NCBI GenBank assembly: GCA_049999725.1
Contig: JBNGIS010036587.1
Coordinates: 1 to 29,876, forward strand
Length of the DNA: 29,876 bases
Reading direction: 5' to 3'
Source: Haplomitrium mnioides
Lineage: Eukaryota > Marchantiophyta > Haplomitriopsida > Calobryales
The notes under the pieces were generated by a model, which searched no databases, was not told the DNA's origin, and saw only the letters and a list, made by a program, of their open reading frames with translations. The translations under genes were made by a program, and so were the position numbers. Shown one piece after another: positions 1-9,830 of this stretch (positions are counted from its first letter, which is position 1; each line of letters opens with the position of its first letter).

Positions 1-1379
1 GTGTATTCTTGCAAGGTATGTTGTCCTTCTATTGTAGAGTATATAGAATAGGTATGCTTTTCTTCTATTCTTGCAAGGTATGTTGTCCTTCTATTCTTGC
101 AAGGTATGTTGTCCTTCTACTATAGAGTTGATAGAATAGGTGTATTCTTGCAATGTATATTGTCTTTGTACTATAGAGTAGATAGAATATGTATGTTGTC
201 CTTCTATTCTTGCAAGGTATGCTGTCTTTCTACCGTAGAGTAGATAGAATAGGTATGTTGTCCTTCTATTCTTGCAAGGTATGTTGTACTTCTATTATAG
301 AGTAGATAGAATAGGTGTATTCTTGCAATGTATGATGTCCTTCTACTGTAGAGTAGATAGAATATGTATGCTATCCTTCTATTCTTGCAAGTATGTTGTC
401 CTTCTACTGTCCTTCTACTATAGAGTAGATAGAATAGGTATGATGTCCTTCTATTCTTGCAAGGTATGCTGCATTTCTGTTCTTACAAGGTATGTTGTAC
501 TTCTATTGTAGAGTAGATAGAATAGGTGTATTCTTGCAAGATATGTTGTCCTTCTATCCTTCTACTATAGAGTAGATAGAATATGTATGTTGTCCTTCTA
601 TTCTTGCAAGGGATGTTGTCCTTCTACTGTAGAGTAGATACAATAGGTGTATTCTTGCAAGGTGTGTGGTCCTTCTACTATAGAGTATATAGAATAGGTA
701 TGTTGTCCTTCTATTCTTGCAAGGTATGATGTACTTCTACTGTAGAGTAGATATAATAGGTATATTGTCCTTCTATTCTTGCAAGGTATCTGTAGAGTAG
801 ATAGAATAGGTGTATTCTTGTAAGGTTTGTTGTACTTCTACTGTAGAGTAGATAGAATAGGTATGATGTCCTTCTATTCTTGCAAGGTATGCTGTCATTC
901 TACTATAGAGTAGATAGAATAGGTGTATTCTTATAAGGTTTGATGTCTTTCTACTGTAGAGTAGATAGAATAGGTGTATTCTTGCAAGGTATGTTGTTGT
1001 TCTTGTGTAGAGTAGATAGAATAGGTTTGCTGTCCTTCTATTCTTGCAAGGTGTGTTGTCCTTCTATTGTAGAGTAGATAGAATAGGTATGTTGTCCTTC
1101 TATTCTTGCAAGGTATGCTGTACTTCTACTGTAGAGTAGATAGAATAGGTGTATTCTTGCAAGGTATGCTGTCATTCTACTATAGAGTAGATAGAATAGG
1201 TATGATGTCCTTCTATTCTTGCAAAGTATGTTGTCCTTCTACTGTAGAGTAGATAGAATAGTCATGTTGTCCTTCTATTCTTGCAAGGTATGTTGTCCTT
1301 CTATTGTAGAGTGATAGAATAGGTATGCTGTCCTTCTATTCTTGCAATCCTTCTACTGTAGAGTAGATAGAATAGGTGT
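1..1379. repeat. Minisatellite of two alternating modules, about 62 bp per full unit
   Basis: The tract alternates a module like TTGTCCTTCTATTCTTGCAA with a module ending in GTAGAGTAGATAGAATAGG. I count about 23 copies of the GAGTAGATAGAATAGG part. Many units drop one module or carry a shortened TGTATTCTTGCAAGG piece, so spacing varies between roughly 50 and 88 bp. The array starts before the window and ends sharply near 1379. The full unit is not a multiple of three and the short open frames within it are not credible genes. Nothing in it resembles a transposon end. Confidence 0.93.
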
Positions 1380-1580
1380 AGGGGCTGGCTGGCCCTCGAC
1401 AATTAGGTTAGTTTTATTATTGTTATTTTTTTTCCATTTGTTATTAATTATTTATTTACTTAAATCACATCCTCTACATAAGACCTTCTCTCCCACTTGC
1501 CAATTACAAAATTGTTTTTCTTTAATACATTTATATACACTAGTCACACTTATTATACACAAAACCAAAATGTTACCACT

Positions 1581-1962
1581 TCACTTTTGCTCCTCTACGT
1601 CATAAAGGAACCGATTCGACTCTTCTTGATCTTCTGTCGACAAACATGCTCTCATAACCAATTGAATATTGGTGATGTTGTTGCAATGAACCTTCACTAG
1701 TTCCTCCACTTTGATATCCAAATCCTGCAACAACTTTAATAACCACATTACCTCACACGTGGCAATGGCTGTCGCCTCCCTTGCATTCAGCCTCCGTACT
1801 TGATAAAGCAACTATAGGTTGCTTCTTGCTGCTCCATATGATTCCAGCACTTCCAAACAAAAAAACAAAACCACTTGTGGACTTCTTGTCACTGGCACTT
1901 CTTCCATAATCTGCATTTGTGAAACTAGCAAACTGGAATTTGATGTTGTTGGCATAAAACAA
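1581..1962 (-). pseudogene. Ty1/copia RNase H remnant
   Basis: The minus-strand frame from 1962 carries the copia RNase H signature: an ADYGRSASDKKSTSGFVF block, then WSSKKQPIVALSSTEAE. This enzyme degrades the RNA strand of the RNA/DNA hybrid during reverse transcription. After SSTEAE the frame changes and coding similarity continues in the frame that starts at 1811, with ATCEVMWLLKLLQDLDIKVEE and then the CNNITNIQL block. The usual Y after SSTEAE is C. The C-terminal stretch that normally leads to the HIxxxYH motif is shortened by a deletion. It sits directly downstream of the RT remnant, as expected for copia. Confidence 0.88.
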
Positions 1963-1998
1963 CCCATACTAAAGTGTAGATTTTACATATCAAAAATT

Positions 1999-3010
1999 TC
2001 AGTGCACTGTATCTAAATGTTGCTTCCTTGGTACCTGCATAGATTGACTTACCAGACCTACAACAGAACTCATGTCTGGTATGGTGATGGTGATGTATAT
2101 CAAGCTGCCTACCATTTGCCTAAACCTTGTTGGATCCTCAATCAACTCTCCTTCATGACCGATCAGTTTGGTATTTTGATCTAAGGCAATTGCAATCGAT
2201 TTGCAACATGTCATGCCACATCTGGCCAGCATATTCAAGGAATATTGCCTATGTATCATCCATATTCCCTACTTTATTTTTATCACCTCAATGCCAAGAA
2301 AATGACTTAGCTCCTTAAGATACTTCATGTCAAATTTATGTTGTGCAATTTTTTCACCTCATTAATATCTTGCTTATTCACTCTTGTCATAATTAGATCA
2401 TCTACATTAATGAGAATGAGCATCATAACTTTCTTTGTTTTTCTTACATACAGAGAATAGTCTGCATCTGACATCTTGAAGCCCACCAAAATAAGATATT
2501 TGCCTATCTTGTTAGACCATGCTCAAGGTGTTTGCTTCAACCTATATAGGGCCTTCTTCAACTTGCATACCTGATTTGAATGCTCCAAATCAACAAAACT
2601 ATGTGGCTATACCATGTACACCTCCTCTTCAAGCTCCTCGTGTAGAAATGCATTTTTCACATCCATCTGTTGCAATGCCTACTTGTTTTATACAACCAAT
2701 GCAATGAGTGCTCAAATAGTTGTCATCTTTGCTACATGACTAAAAGTCTCCTCATAATCTACCCCATGAGTCTGGGTATATACCTTGGCCACAAACCTTT
2801 CCTTGAACCTACTTATGTTGCCATCTTCACTCTCTCTTCCTCTTCAATTTGTAGACCCATTTGCATCTAATAGCTCTCTTCCCTTCAAGTAAGTTGACCA
2901 GCTCCTAAGTTTGGTTTTTTGAAGAGCTTCCATCTCTTCTATCATTGCAACTTCCCATCTGTCATCTTCTATAGCATCCTCAAATGGAACAGATTCATTC
3001 TCAATGATAA
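1999..3010 (-). pseudogene. Ty1/copia reverse transcriptase remnant
   Basis: Minus-strand fragments in several frames follow the copia RT from a WKLF.KPNLGAGQLT-like start near 2900 through a MDVKNAF-like palm segment near 2670, and an LKQTP.AW block near 2510. The catalytic region at 2397-2408 reads ILINVDDLIM, so the usual YVDD is NVDD here. The C-terminal part, 2259-1999, is open and contains EDPTRFRQMVGSLIYITIT and PDMSSVVGL, a very typical copia motif. Multiple stops and frame changes make it non-functional. The enzyme would copy the element RNA into cDNA within virus-like particles. Confidence 0.87.
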
Positions 3011-3397
3011 CTTGCCCCACTTATGCATGATGTGCTGCAAATGCTCCCTTATGTATCAACGTGTATGTAGGGTACTTCATCTTGTCACTTTTGCGCAAAG
3101 GTATACTTTGCACATGTTGCTTCTTTTGTGTTTTTGACTTGGTGTTGAAGTTGATAGTGATCTGAATTGTTCATCCACACTTCCAAAATCACCACTACCT
3201 ACTTCTATTAGAGACATTTCATATTGAGAGTTATTTGGAGTATATTGCTCCAAATTTTTTTGTAGCCTTCTTTGCTATGTATTAGTGCTGCTAATGCTTG
3301 TGCCTTCACCATATGGTCCACTTAGTACTTGATTTTGCTGAGTTGGTTTTGACACACTCTACTTTCCATTTGTCTCACTTGTATTATCAACCAATTT

Positions 3398-3770
3398 CTA
3401 CTCATACCAAGTACTTAACTCATCAAACACTATGCCTCTACTCACCATTAGCATGCGTGTGGTAGGACAATAACACTTGTACCCCTTATACTCATTTGAA
3501 TATGCAATAAAGACATATTTCTCAACTTTTAGGTCTAATTTGTTGCAAGTCCAAGCTTGTACATAAACATAAACAATGCATCCAAACACTTTCATGTTTG
3601 GACATCTCCATGTAAACTTCTCTTCTAGCGTTATGCCATGTGTTCTTGTTGTAGAGGTTCAATTCATAATATAAACAGTAGTAGACACTGCTTCTACCCA
3701 ATAATAATGTGGCATATTTTTCTCATTCATCAATGCTCTTGCCACCTTTGTTATATGTCGGTTTTTTCTT
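3398..3770 (-). pseudogene. Ty1/copia integrase C-terminal remnant
   Basis: The open frame from 3595 reads KVFGCIVYVYV, then KLDLKVEKYVFIAYS and a GYKCYCPTTRMLMVSRGIVF block ending in STWYE. That is the standard end of copia integrase just before RT. Upstream, to about 3770, another frame holds a TVYIMNRTST-like piece of the core. The catalytic DDE core and the HHCC zinc domain are not recognisable, so most of the integrase has been lost or scrambled. A GAG-pre-integrase-like block (ENGKTKCLSDVMYVP) can be read near 3850-3925 on the same strand. Confidence 0.85.
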
Positions 3771-4195
3771 TCAGCAACTCTATTTTGATGACGTGTATAT
3801 ATGCATCTTTTCTGTCTTTATTTAATGAAGCAGAAGAGTGAAATCAGAAATCAGATTTTTTTTGAATCATTGGCACATACATCACATCAGATAAGCACTT
3901 TGTTTTGCCATTCTCCAACACTATTGGTTTGCTTCCAATTTGATGAATACGATGCATAGTTGAGTCACTTGTCTCCACCTATTCAAGTGTACTCATATTC
4001 TTGGTTTTCTTAAACCACTCTCTATGGCCCATCATGTGATTTGAATATGCGAAACCGACAAACCATTCATCTCCATTATTGTTCCATTTCTTGTATGTTA
4101 CTGTTGAATACCCATGCTGCATGACAAACAATATCTCATTGCTTGCTTTGTTGGAACCTCCATAGTTTCATATACTTTATTGTTTCTCATGTCAT

Positions 4196-4947
4196 TCTAC
4201 TTTTTGTAGCAGTCCTTTGCGTTGTGACCTAGCTTACAATAATGACAATCTCCTCCTAACTATTGTGGTTGGCTTCCATGTCATTTGTTACTCCCTCTAC
4301 CTCTGAGCTGACCTCTATCACAAAATTGGTTTGATTGGCATTGCTGATTTTGTGCATTGTTGTTTGAACGACCTCTACCAACATTACTTTTGCCATAGCT
4401 TCTGCCTCATCATTCTCTACCCTTGTTAGAGTAAAATTCTTGTTCTTGACTGCTTGGCGTGCCTTCTCCAATGTCAATTTCCTTTACCACTAACATGGAA
4501 ATAAGCTATGAGAAAGATGTAGTTCTTTCTCGTATCTTTATTGACAATTTGAACTATTTATATTCTTTGACTAACCCATTCAAGCAAACTGCTACCATGG
4601 CACTCTCCTTAGCTTCCTTTTTGATATTTGCTAACTGCTTAACTAATGATTTGATCTTCAAGGCAAAAGCATTTATATTCATTTTCTCCTTTTGCAAATT
4701 GAAGAATTCCATCTACAATGTCAACTGCCTTGAATCTGCCATGATGGTATATCTCTCCTTTAGGATATCCCAAACCTCTTTGGGTGTCTTAGCTACTAAC
4801 ACATAACCCATCATTTTGTCATGGACACTAATGGTTAGCCAGTACAACAACTTGTGGACCTTCTCTATGTGAGTCTTGAAATCCTGCATCTTCTCACAAG
4901 ATAGGGATGGGCTCAACACCAGTTCAACCTCATCTCTTGACAACCGC
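4196..4947 (-). pseudogene. Ty1/copia Gag remnant with zinc knuckle
   Basis: The minus-strand frame from about 4943 reads SRDEVELVLSPSL, then YWLTISVHDKMMGYVLVAKT and KEVWDILKERY, the usual copia Gag (UBN2/DUF4219 type) signature. A frameshift follows and the next piece (ALKIKSLVKQLANIKKEAKE-like) lies near 4690-4580. The zinc knuckle at 4204-4245 reads CHYCKLGHNAKDC. The spacing is C-x2-C-x3-H-x4-C, one residue short of the normal C-x2-C-x4-H-x4-C. The start near 4943 is a TTG and not a real start: the true N-terminus is cut off by the insertion of element A. Confidence 0.85.
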
Positions 4948-5199
4948 TACTTTGAACCAAGAACCGCTACTCAGTTCTTGTTTCATTTGGCGTTCACAAA
5001 AACCAATTTTCAAAATTTAGCATAAAAATCATGAATTTGATGATAATAATATTTGTTTGCAAAAAATGTATTTTTATATATCAAAATTGCTTACTTTAAG
5101 TGCAAAATTAATTAAAAACAAATCTTCTCATGAGAATTTTATCAAAATTGCTTTGATCATTTCTTTTTTAAAAAGCATGAGCATCACAAAACATAATAT
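4948..5199. repeat. Left terminus of element A
   Basis: The first 60 bp can be aligned with 15992-16050 of element B, with differences mostly of C/T and G/A type. The following AT-rich DNA is only loosely similar. A short direct repeat ACCGCTACT flanks the first 15 bases (4943-4951 and 4963-4971), and element B shows the same arrangement with a TACT pair. No gene is visible here. Confidence 0.7.
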
Positions 5200-5299
5200 N
5201 NNNNNNNNNNNNNNNNNNNNNNNNNNNNNNNNNNNNNNNNNNNNNNNNNNNNNNNNNNNNNNNNNNNNNNNNNNNNNNNNNNNNNNNNNNNNNNNNNNN
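5200..5299. other. Assembly gap of 100 N
   Basis: Exactly 100 undetermined bases, the usual placeholder for a scaffold gap of unknown length. It falls inside the AT-rich subterminal zone of element A, so the true distance between 5199 and 5300 is unknown. Open frames crossing it should be ignored. Confidence 0.99.
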
Positions 5300-5399
5300 T
5301 TGTTGTTAAATATTTTCAAAACTAACAATGACATCATTAATTTCCAAAATTGATCAAAACATTCAAGTTTTATCAAAAACATATTCGGTCAAAAAAGAT

Positions 5400-5770
5400 G
5401 CTTAGACGCATAAGAAATTTGAACTATATGGATTGTTGATGCACGTAGGGACTATTAAAGCTTCTTTGCACTTGGAATATTGAAGCTCTCATATGCATGA
5501 ACTTTGAATTAGAACCCTAAAGTGTAGGCGTAAGAGAATTGTTGAAGCAAAAGTGTGAAAAGATTGCTAAAATCCATGCATGCATGGACTACTAAAGCTT
5601 GTGTGTAGGGACAGCTAAAGCCCACACATGTTTGGTTTGATAAGTCCCATGCGCACATGAACAACTAAAGCCCACACGTGTCTTAACAACTAAAGCTTAA
5701 GCGAGCATGGACTGCTAAGTACTTGGATGCATGGGTTGTTGAAGCATTTCTAGACACGGATTGCAAAACC
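5400..5770. repeat. Palindrome-core array, left side of element A
   Basis: Diverged tandem units carry a core related to ATGCGCGCAT, for example ATGCATGCAT at 5576 and ATGCACGTAG at 5439. Spacers of the type GGACTACTAAAGCC recur between them. The array lies in the same relative place as the 16369-16756 array of element B, between the left end and the 3' end of the methyltransferase gene. No gene is visible between 5300 and 6000. Confidence 0.72.
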
Positions 5771-6007
5771 TCATAAGTGAAGAAAACTTGAACAAAAATT
5801 GAAATAAAAAGAAAAAGAGCTTCCATATGATGATAGACTTTGTGGCTAGTTTCTACAAAAACCAATACGTTTCGTTCCAAAATAATTTTGCAAAAGAAAT
5901 TGAATCATAAAGAAAATACTTCATAAATTAGATTTGAAAAGCAAAAAGAATGAAGACAAATCCAATAATATTTTTAAAAAAAAACTTTTTATTTACAAAA
6001 AAATACA

Positions 6008-7290
6008 TTAGTCTGATGCTACAACTTCAGCCATATCCTCTTCAAAAGGAATGGTCTCATCTAAATCAATTGGAAGTGAAGCTTTGGCATTTACAGTTGC
6101 TAGAAAGTCCTACCGAGACTTTTTGATTCTAGAAATCGCAACAAAATCATCAGAAGCACCAATAGTACCAAGAGGAACAAGCTCCTTGTGGTATCAATGT
6201 ACAATATGTGATTCTATCACATCAGATGGCAAAGAAGCCATCGTCAAAACCTTTTGGAGAATATAGATAGACTGGGGTCTATCATATTTGACAACGATGC
6301 AATTTTGCATCAACTTCAACACACATATTTGCCTATGCAGGACCTATAGCAAAGATCTAAAATCCAATCTTGCTCTATTGACAAATAGTCAATAAAAAAA
6401 GTTATATAAAGCTTGAGGCTTTTGATAGACATTCAGAGAAGCATCATTTCTTGGATGTTTGAGCTTTGCCAAATCATCTGGGCAATTGAAACCACCCTGT
6501 ATAATTTGTTAAGGACATTCGCTTGCATCATCTGATTGCAAGTTGAAAAGCTTCATGCTCCGCTTGCGCTCCTTGGTCCAATAGCATACAATCCAGTACT
6601 TATAGGTCTGAGCGATTCTGGGACCACCCAAATGATGAATATTACTTTTATCTCTGTAGTAATAAAATCAAACAGATGAGACAAGGGAAAGAAATTAAAG
6701 GAAAAATAAAAAGATAAACTAGTAGATGAAAAAAAATCAAAATACAACTTTCGAAACACCATGGTCGATGGTATAGCAAACCTCTAGTAGAGCAACCTCA
6801 ACAATGTTGAATTGTAGGGAAGAATGGATAATAACAAAAGACCAAAAGTCAAAAGCTGTAGTGGTCACAAAAGAAGAAATTATGTCAAAAATATCATCCT
6901 TGGTGAAGGGTTCTGAATCACCATGCTTGTATTCTTTAAGGTTATAATCGTAAAGAATATCATCAATAACTAAAGTAAAACATCTAGATTTTACTAATCC
7001 CTTCAATTGTCGAGCATTAGCCTCTTTGTAGACTTGAGAAAATGCCACGTTGAGTCCATCAACATAGGACATTAAGTCTTTGTCTTGCTCTTTGGGCCTT
7101 CCTTCGATTAGAGGGTCATCAGCTTCATTTTGTTGTCTTGCCTTCCACTCTCTTTCTTTATGGCAATGGAGTAGAAAAGCGAGGGGTATGAGACAAGAGT
7201 CGGGGCTTGGTCTTCATAAATAAGGGCTTCTTCGACCTCCAATTTCTTTCACCTTTTAGCAACGGCCATTAATTTTTTGGCTAGCTACCA
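6008..7290 (-). pseudogene. N4/N6-type DNA methyltransferase domain, element A
   Basis: This is the 3' part of the minus-strand gene of element A. The frame from 7072 reads SYVDGLNVAFSQVYKEANAR, then CFTLVIDDILYDYN, which I take as motif IV (DPPY-like, here DILY), followed by EPFTKDDIF and FWSFVIIHSS. A probable intron separates this from the next exon near 6650, its acceptor reading TTTTATTACTACAG. That exon holds a block with PRIAQTYKYWIVCYW, absent from the B copy. The motif I region (EQDWILDLC) is near 6390-6360 but is broken by frameshifts just after it. The gene ends with a VVASD-stop at 6008. The order motif IV then motif I fits the beta class of amino-methyltransferases. Similarity was judged by eye. 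Confidence 0.72.
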
Positions 7291-7394
7291 TTTGAATGTT
7301 TTGTCGCCCTGCACAGAGCACAAAGAAACAAGTTAGATGAGAACAACAAACAAAAACTTTGAGTCAAATGCAAGAAGAGACTTAGTTATTAAAC

Positions 7395-7520
7395 GCCCAT
7401 GGACTTGAGAGTCCATGTGAGCAAGGACTCTCGAAAATTTAGGTTTCTGACAGTCCAAGTGTGTACGGACTCTCAAGAGTCTATGTACGCAAGAATTTGA
7501 GAGTCTATACAAGCTTGGAC
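7395..7520. repeat. Palindrome-core repeats within an intron of the element A gene
   Basis: Cores related to ATGCGCGCAT occur at 7415, 7457, 7483 and 7507, each bordered by GAGAGTCC/GGACTCTC-like arms, so each unit can fold back on itself. They lie between the ParB-like exons and the methyltransferase exons. Element B has lost this stretch. Confidence 0.68.
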
Positions 7521-7839
7521 CCTCAAACCTTTCAAAACAAATTCAAAACAAATTTAGAAACAGAATTTAAAAATAGAAAAAACACTTACCAATAGTTTCT
7601 CAAAGCTCGAATAAAAATGTGATATCTTTGACTCTTTGGTGTGGATAGGATGCTCCATCCTTGTTCTTCCCTCATTTTGTAGTACATCTTGGAGCCAAAA
7701 AACTTCACCATCATAGCTAAAACCTTATGTCTCTCCAATTCCCGAGACACTTCTTCAATCTAAAGCTCTTTGACTTCCACATATTTCAAAACATAAATTT
7801 TTATTTCGTCAAGAAGACCCTTAAGGGACCTTCATAGTG

Positions 7840-8910
7840 TCAACTTCATGTCTTCCATTCTTAAAGAACCTTTGGTTTTTGGCTTCTCGCCTTTCACCAT
7901 GTTCTTCTCCCACATCAAAAAAATGCTTTGTTGTAACTCCCAGAGCTCTCCACTTCTAAACGCCAATTGGAACCAATTGTCTTGAGAAGTGACAATCTTT
8001 ACAAGAAAGGACTTTGGTTTTATCTCCAAAATCTCAAGCACTAACTCTCTTTTTAATTTTTGGGATGACACCATTCTACTCTCCATGTATCTTTGATGCC
8101 AATACTCGATCTTCTGAATTGATGTCATTTCCAACCAGTACCATTGGTGTAATTGTCATGAGTTGCAAATATATAGGCTTCTGTTGGTATCAAGCTCAGG
8201 TAGACATAGTAATTGCAGAATGACATCATGGGATTTTTGGCTCCATATTTCGTGATTAAAAGCTGCCTTGTGGCAACACTGTGCTTGCCTCCTGGAATCT
8301 CATTTATGTACTTGTAAGGGTTCCTCAGGTCAAACCTTGACTTATCTTTCAACCCATACTTTGGGTCCACTAAAACGATAAGAAAATTGTTCGTATACTT
8401 ATTTGTGAGCATTCTCTACGCAAGAAGCTCTACAAAGTCTTCATTTAACCTTCTAATCTGGAATGGCCTCCAATCGTCTATTCTAAGTTTTGGAAGGCTT
8501 AAATTCTCCACCCAAATGGTGATTGTTTCCTCACAGACTCTGCACCGCTGGATGGCAGACCCCCAAATCTTGTTCTTGTCTTCCTCATACACTATTTGAG
8601 GATCCACCTGCTCTCGTTCATAGAATGTTCGCAACCCCTTGTAAGATTGTCTTTTTGCTCTTGAGGTTGGAACCTACACTAGCTCCGGCTCTTCTTCCTC
8701 GTTTGAGCATGTAGTAGGTCAAGATGAGTGAGCAGCAAAAGACAAACTGACAAGAGATGGGTAGGGTATCGGCTCCTCTTCAATAGGTGGTAGGAGCACA
8801 TTTTTTTCTTTGGTAGTGTCTGCTTCTTCGCTTTTTGGAGCCTCCACAAAAAATTTTGAACAATTCACTATGGGACTACAAGCATTTCAACCTTTGGTCT
8901 ACGCACAAAG
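7840..8910 (-). pseudogene. ParB-like domain and Lys-rich N-terminal region, element A
   Basis: This is the 5' part of the gene that ends at 6008. Upstream, 8910-8660, there is a decayed piece with RRPKVEMLVVP and a charged linker. From 8634 the frame reads TFYEREQVDPQIV, then PFQIRRLNEDFVELLA, an in-frame TAG at about 8413, RMLTNKYTNNFLIVLVDPKYG, and INEIPGGKHSVATRQLL. The run 'R.LNEDFVE.LA.RM ... VLVDP ... GGKHSVAxxxL' matches the ParB/Srx fold, in which bacterial proteins have a GEHR-type motif. A following block (FATHDN) fits the later ParB-like motif. The frame from 8134 continues with KIEYWHQRYMESR. The fold call is inference from motifs and needs a profile search. Confidence 0.62.
8413..8415 (-). 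other. In-frame TAG shared with element B
   Basis: Within the ParB-like domain the minus strand reads GAGCTTCTTGCGTAGAGAATG, giving ELLA-stop-RM. Element B has the same stop at the matching place (18284-18286). The alignment carries on in frame after it in both copies. Confidence 0.85.
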
Positions 8911-8924
8911 TTGTGTTGTAGTTC

Positions 8925-9112
8925 ATGCTTGCATGGACTAGAGAGTCCATGCAAAGATGGACTCAGTATTCCAATCCCGTATTGCAGTGAAAGGACTTCA
9001 GAGTCCATGCGTGAATGGTCTATCAAGTCGATTTGCACTTGGACTCGGAAGTCCATACGCGCAGTTGCTCGAGAGTCTATGCACGTACGAACTCGGAAGC
9101 CCAAGCACGCAA
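8925..9112. repeat. 24-bp palindrome array upstream of the element A methyltransferase gene
   Basis: Cores related to ATGCGCGCAT start at 8925, 8949, 8973, 9007, 9031, 9055, 9079 and 9103. Apart from one 34-bp step, the spacing is 24 bp. Spacers read GGACTCGGAAGTCC or GGACTAGAGAGTCC, themselves palindromic. The array sits just upstream of the 5' end of the minus-strand gene, matching 18993-19110 in element B, so it is placed where a promoter would be. Confidence 0.82.
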
Positions 9113-9224
9113 GAACTCCCAAAAAACTTAAAAATGAAAACAAATGAAACAAATTAAAAATGAAAATAAAAAAGACCGCCTACAAATCCTTTGTAAAGAC
9201 GTCACTCGGCTTCATCTCTCCATT

Positions 9225-9830
9225 AGTTAATATTTTCATTTGGTTTGTAAAATATTTTCTTATCCAAAGTGTAACTATACTCTTTCCTTCTTTATTGCTT
9301 GCTAGAAGAGTTTAATGTTATTGTATTGTTGAAGCATCTGCCCAAATTGACTACTTAATCTTTTGCTTCTAAGGACTTTCAATGCATTTTCACTCAGATG
9401 TAGAGATTTCTACCCGTTTTACTTTTAGATTCCTAATCAGAAACCAAAATCTTTAACGTGCCTATAGTTTATTGCAAAAAACAAAAACTTTAGTGCACAT
9501 ATAATCAGTTGTAGAAGTCTGAATCCTATGCGCGCATAGACTTTGATGTGCAAGTCAAAACTTTTTGCGCATAAAGACTTTGTTGCATAACGTAAAGCCT
9601 ATGTTCAACATAGTTTTTGTTGCCAATTATCTAGATGTTGAGTTCGGTTTCCAATACATGCATAGACTTTTATGTCGATTTTTCAAATGTTGAGCTTGGT
9701 TTCCTATGCATACATAGAATTTCTTGTGGAAGTCCAAGTCTTCCATACGTATGAATGTTGATATACAACTCTCAAGCTTCCACATACAAAGACTACCGTG
9801 TAGAGTTTAGATTATATTTTTCTCAACAAC
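9225..9830. repeat. Right-end zone shared by elements A and B
   Basis: From 9225 (TTAGTTAATATTTTCATTTG) the sequence is collinear with 23630 onward of element B (TTAGTTAATATTTTTATTTG), sharing CTAGAAGAGTTTAA, AAGCATCTG.CCAAATTGACT and further blocks. Later it holds palindrome-core units near 9530, 9655 and 9705, spaced like the 52-bp units of B but more decayed. The junction at about 9120-9225 marks where A lacks the transposase block. Confidence 0.8.

Larger units (their letters stand above)
1380..4947 (-). mobile_element. Decayed Ty1/copia retrotransposon, 5' end removed by element A
   Basis: Reading on the minus strand from 4947 down to about 1581, remnants occur in the copia order Gag, zinc knuckle, integrase, reverse transcriptase, RNase H. 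Every part has stops and frameshifts. The 5' LTR and the start of Gag are missing because element A begins at about 4948 inside Gag. The AT-rich stretch 1380-1580 lies where a 3' LTR would be, but I cannot recognise LTR ends there, and the minisatellite follows directly. No second LTR is seen, so age cannot be estimated from LTR divergence. Confidence 0.88.
4948..9830. mobile_element. Element A: deleted copy of a methyltransferase-bearing DNA-transposon family
   Basis: The left end begins TACTTTGAACCAAGAACCG and matches the left end of element B at 15992 for about 60 bp before drifting. Inside, from left to right, are an AT-rich subterminal zone with the N gap, a palindrome array, a minus-strand ParB-like/methyltransferase pseudogene, a second palindrome array, and a right-end zone (9225-9830) collinear with 23630-24240 of element B. 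The transposase block that occupies 19290-23600 of B is absent: A passes from the array ending near 9112 to the right-end zone in about 110 bp. The exact right end is not resolved and may lie as far as 10400. No convincing terminal inverted repeat was found. Confidence 0.75.

Noticed and set aside
272-1605. Open reading frames within the minisatellite
   Set aside because: They arise from the repeat; the unit is not a multiple of three and no motif is present.
5057-5382. Frames running across the N gap
   Set aside because: The 100 N bases make the translation meaningless.
8868-9157. Overlapping frames on both strands near 8900-9150
   Set aside because: They are produced by the 24-bp palindrome array, which is open in several frames.
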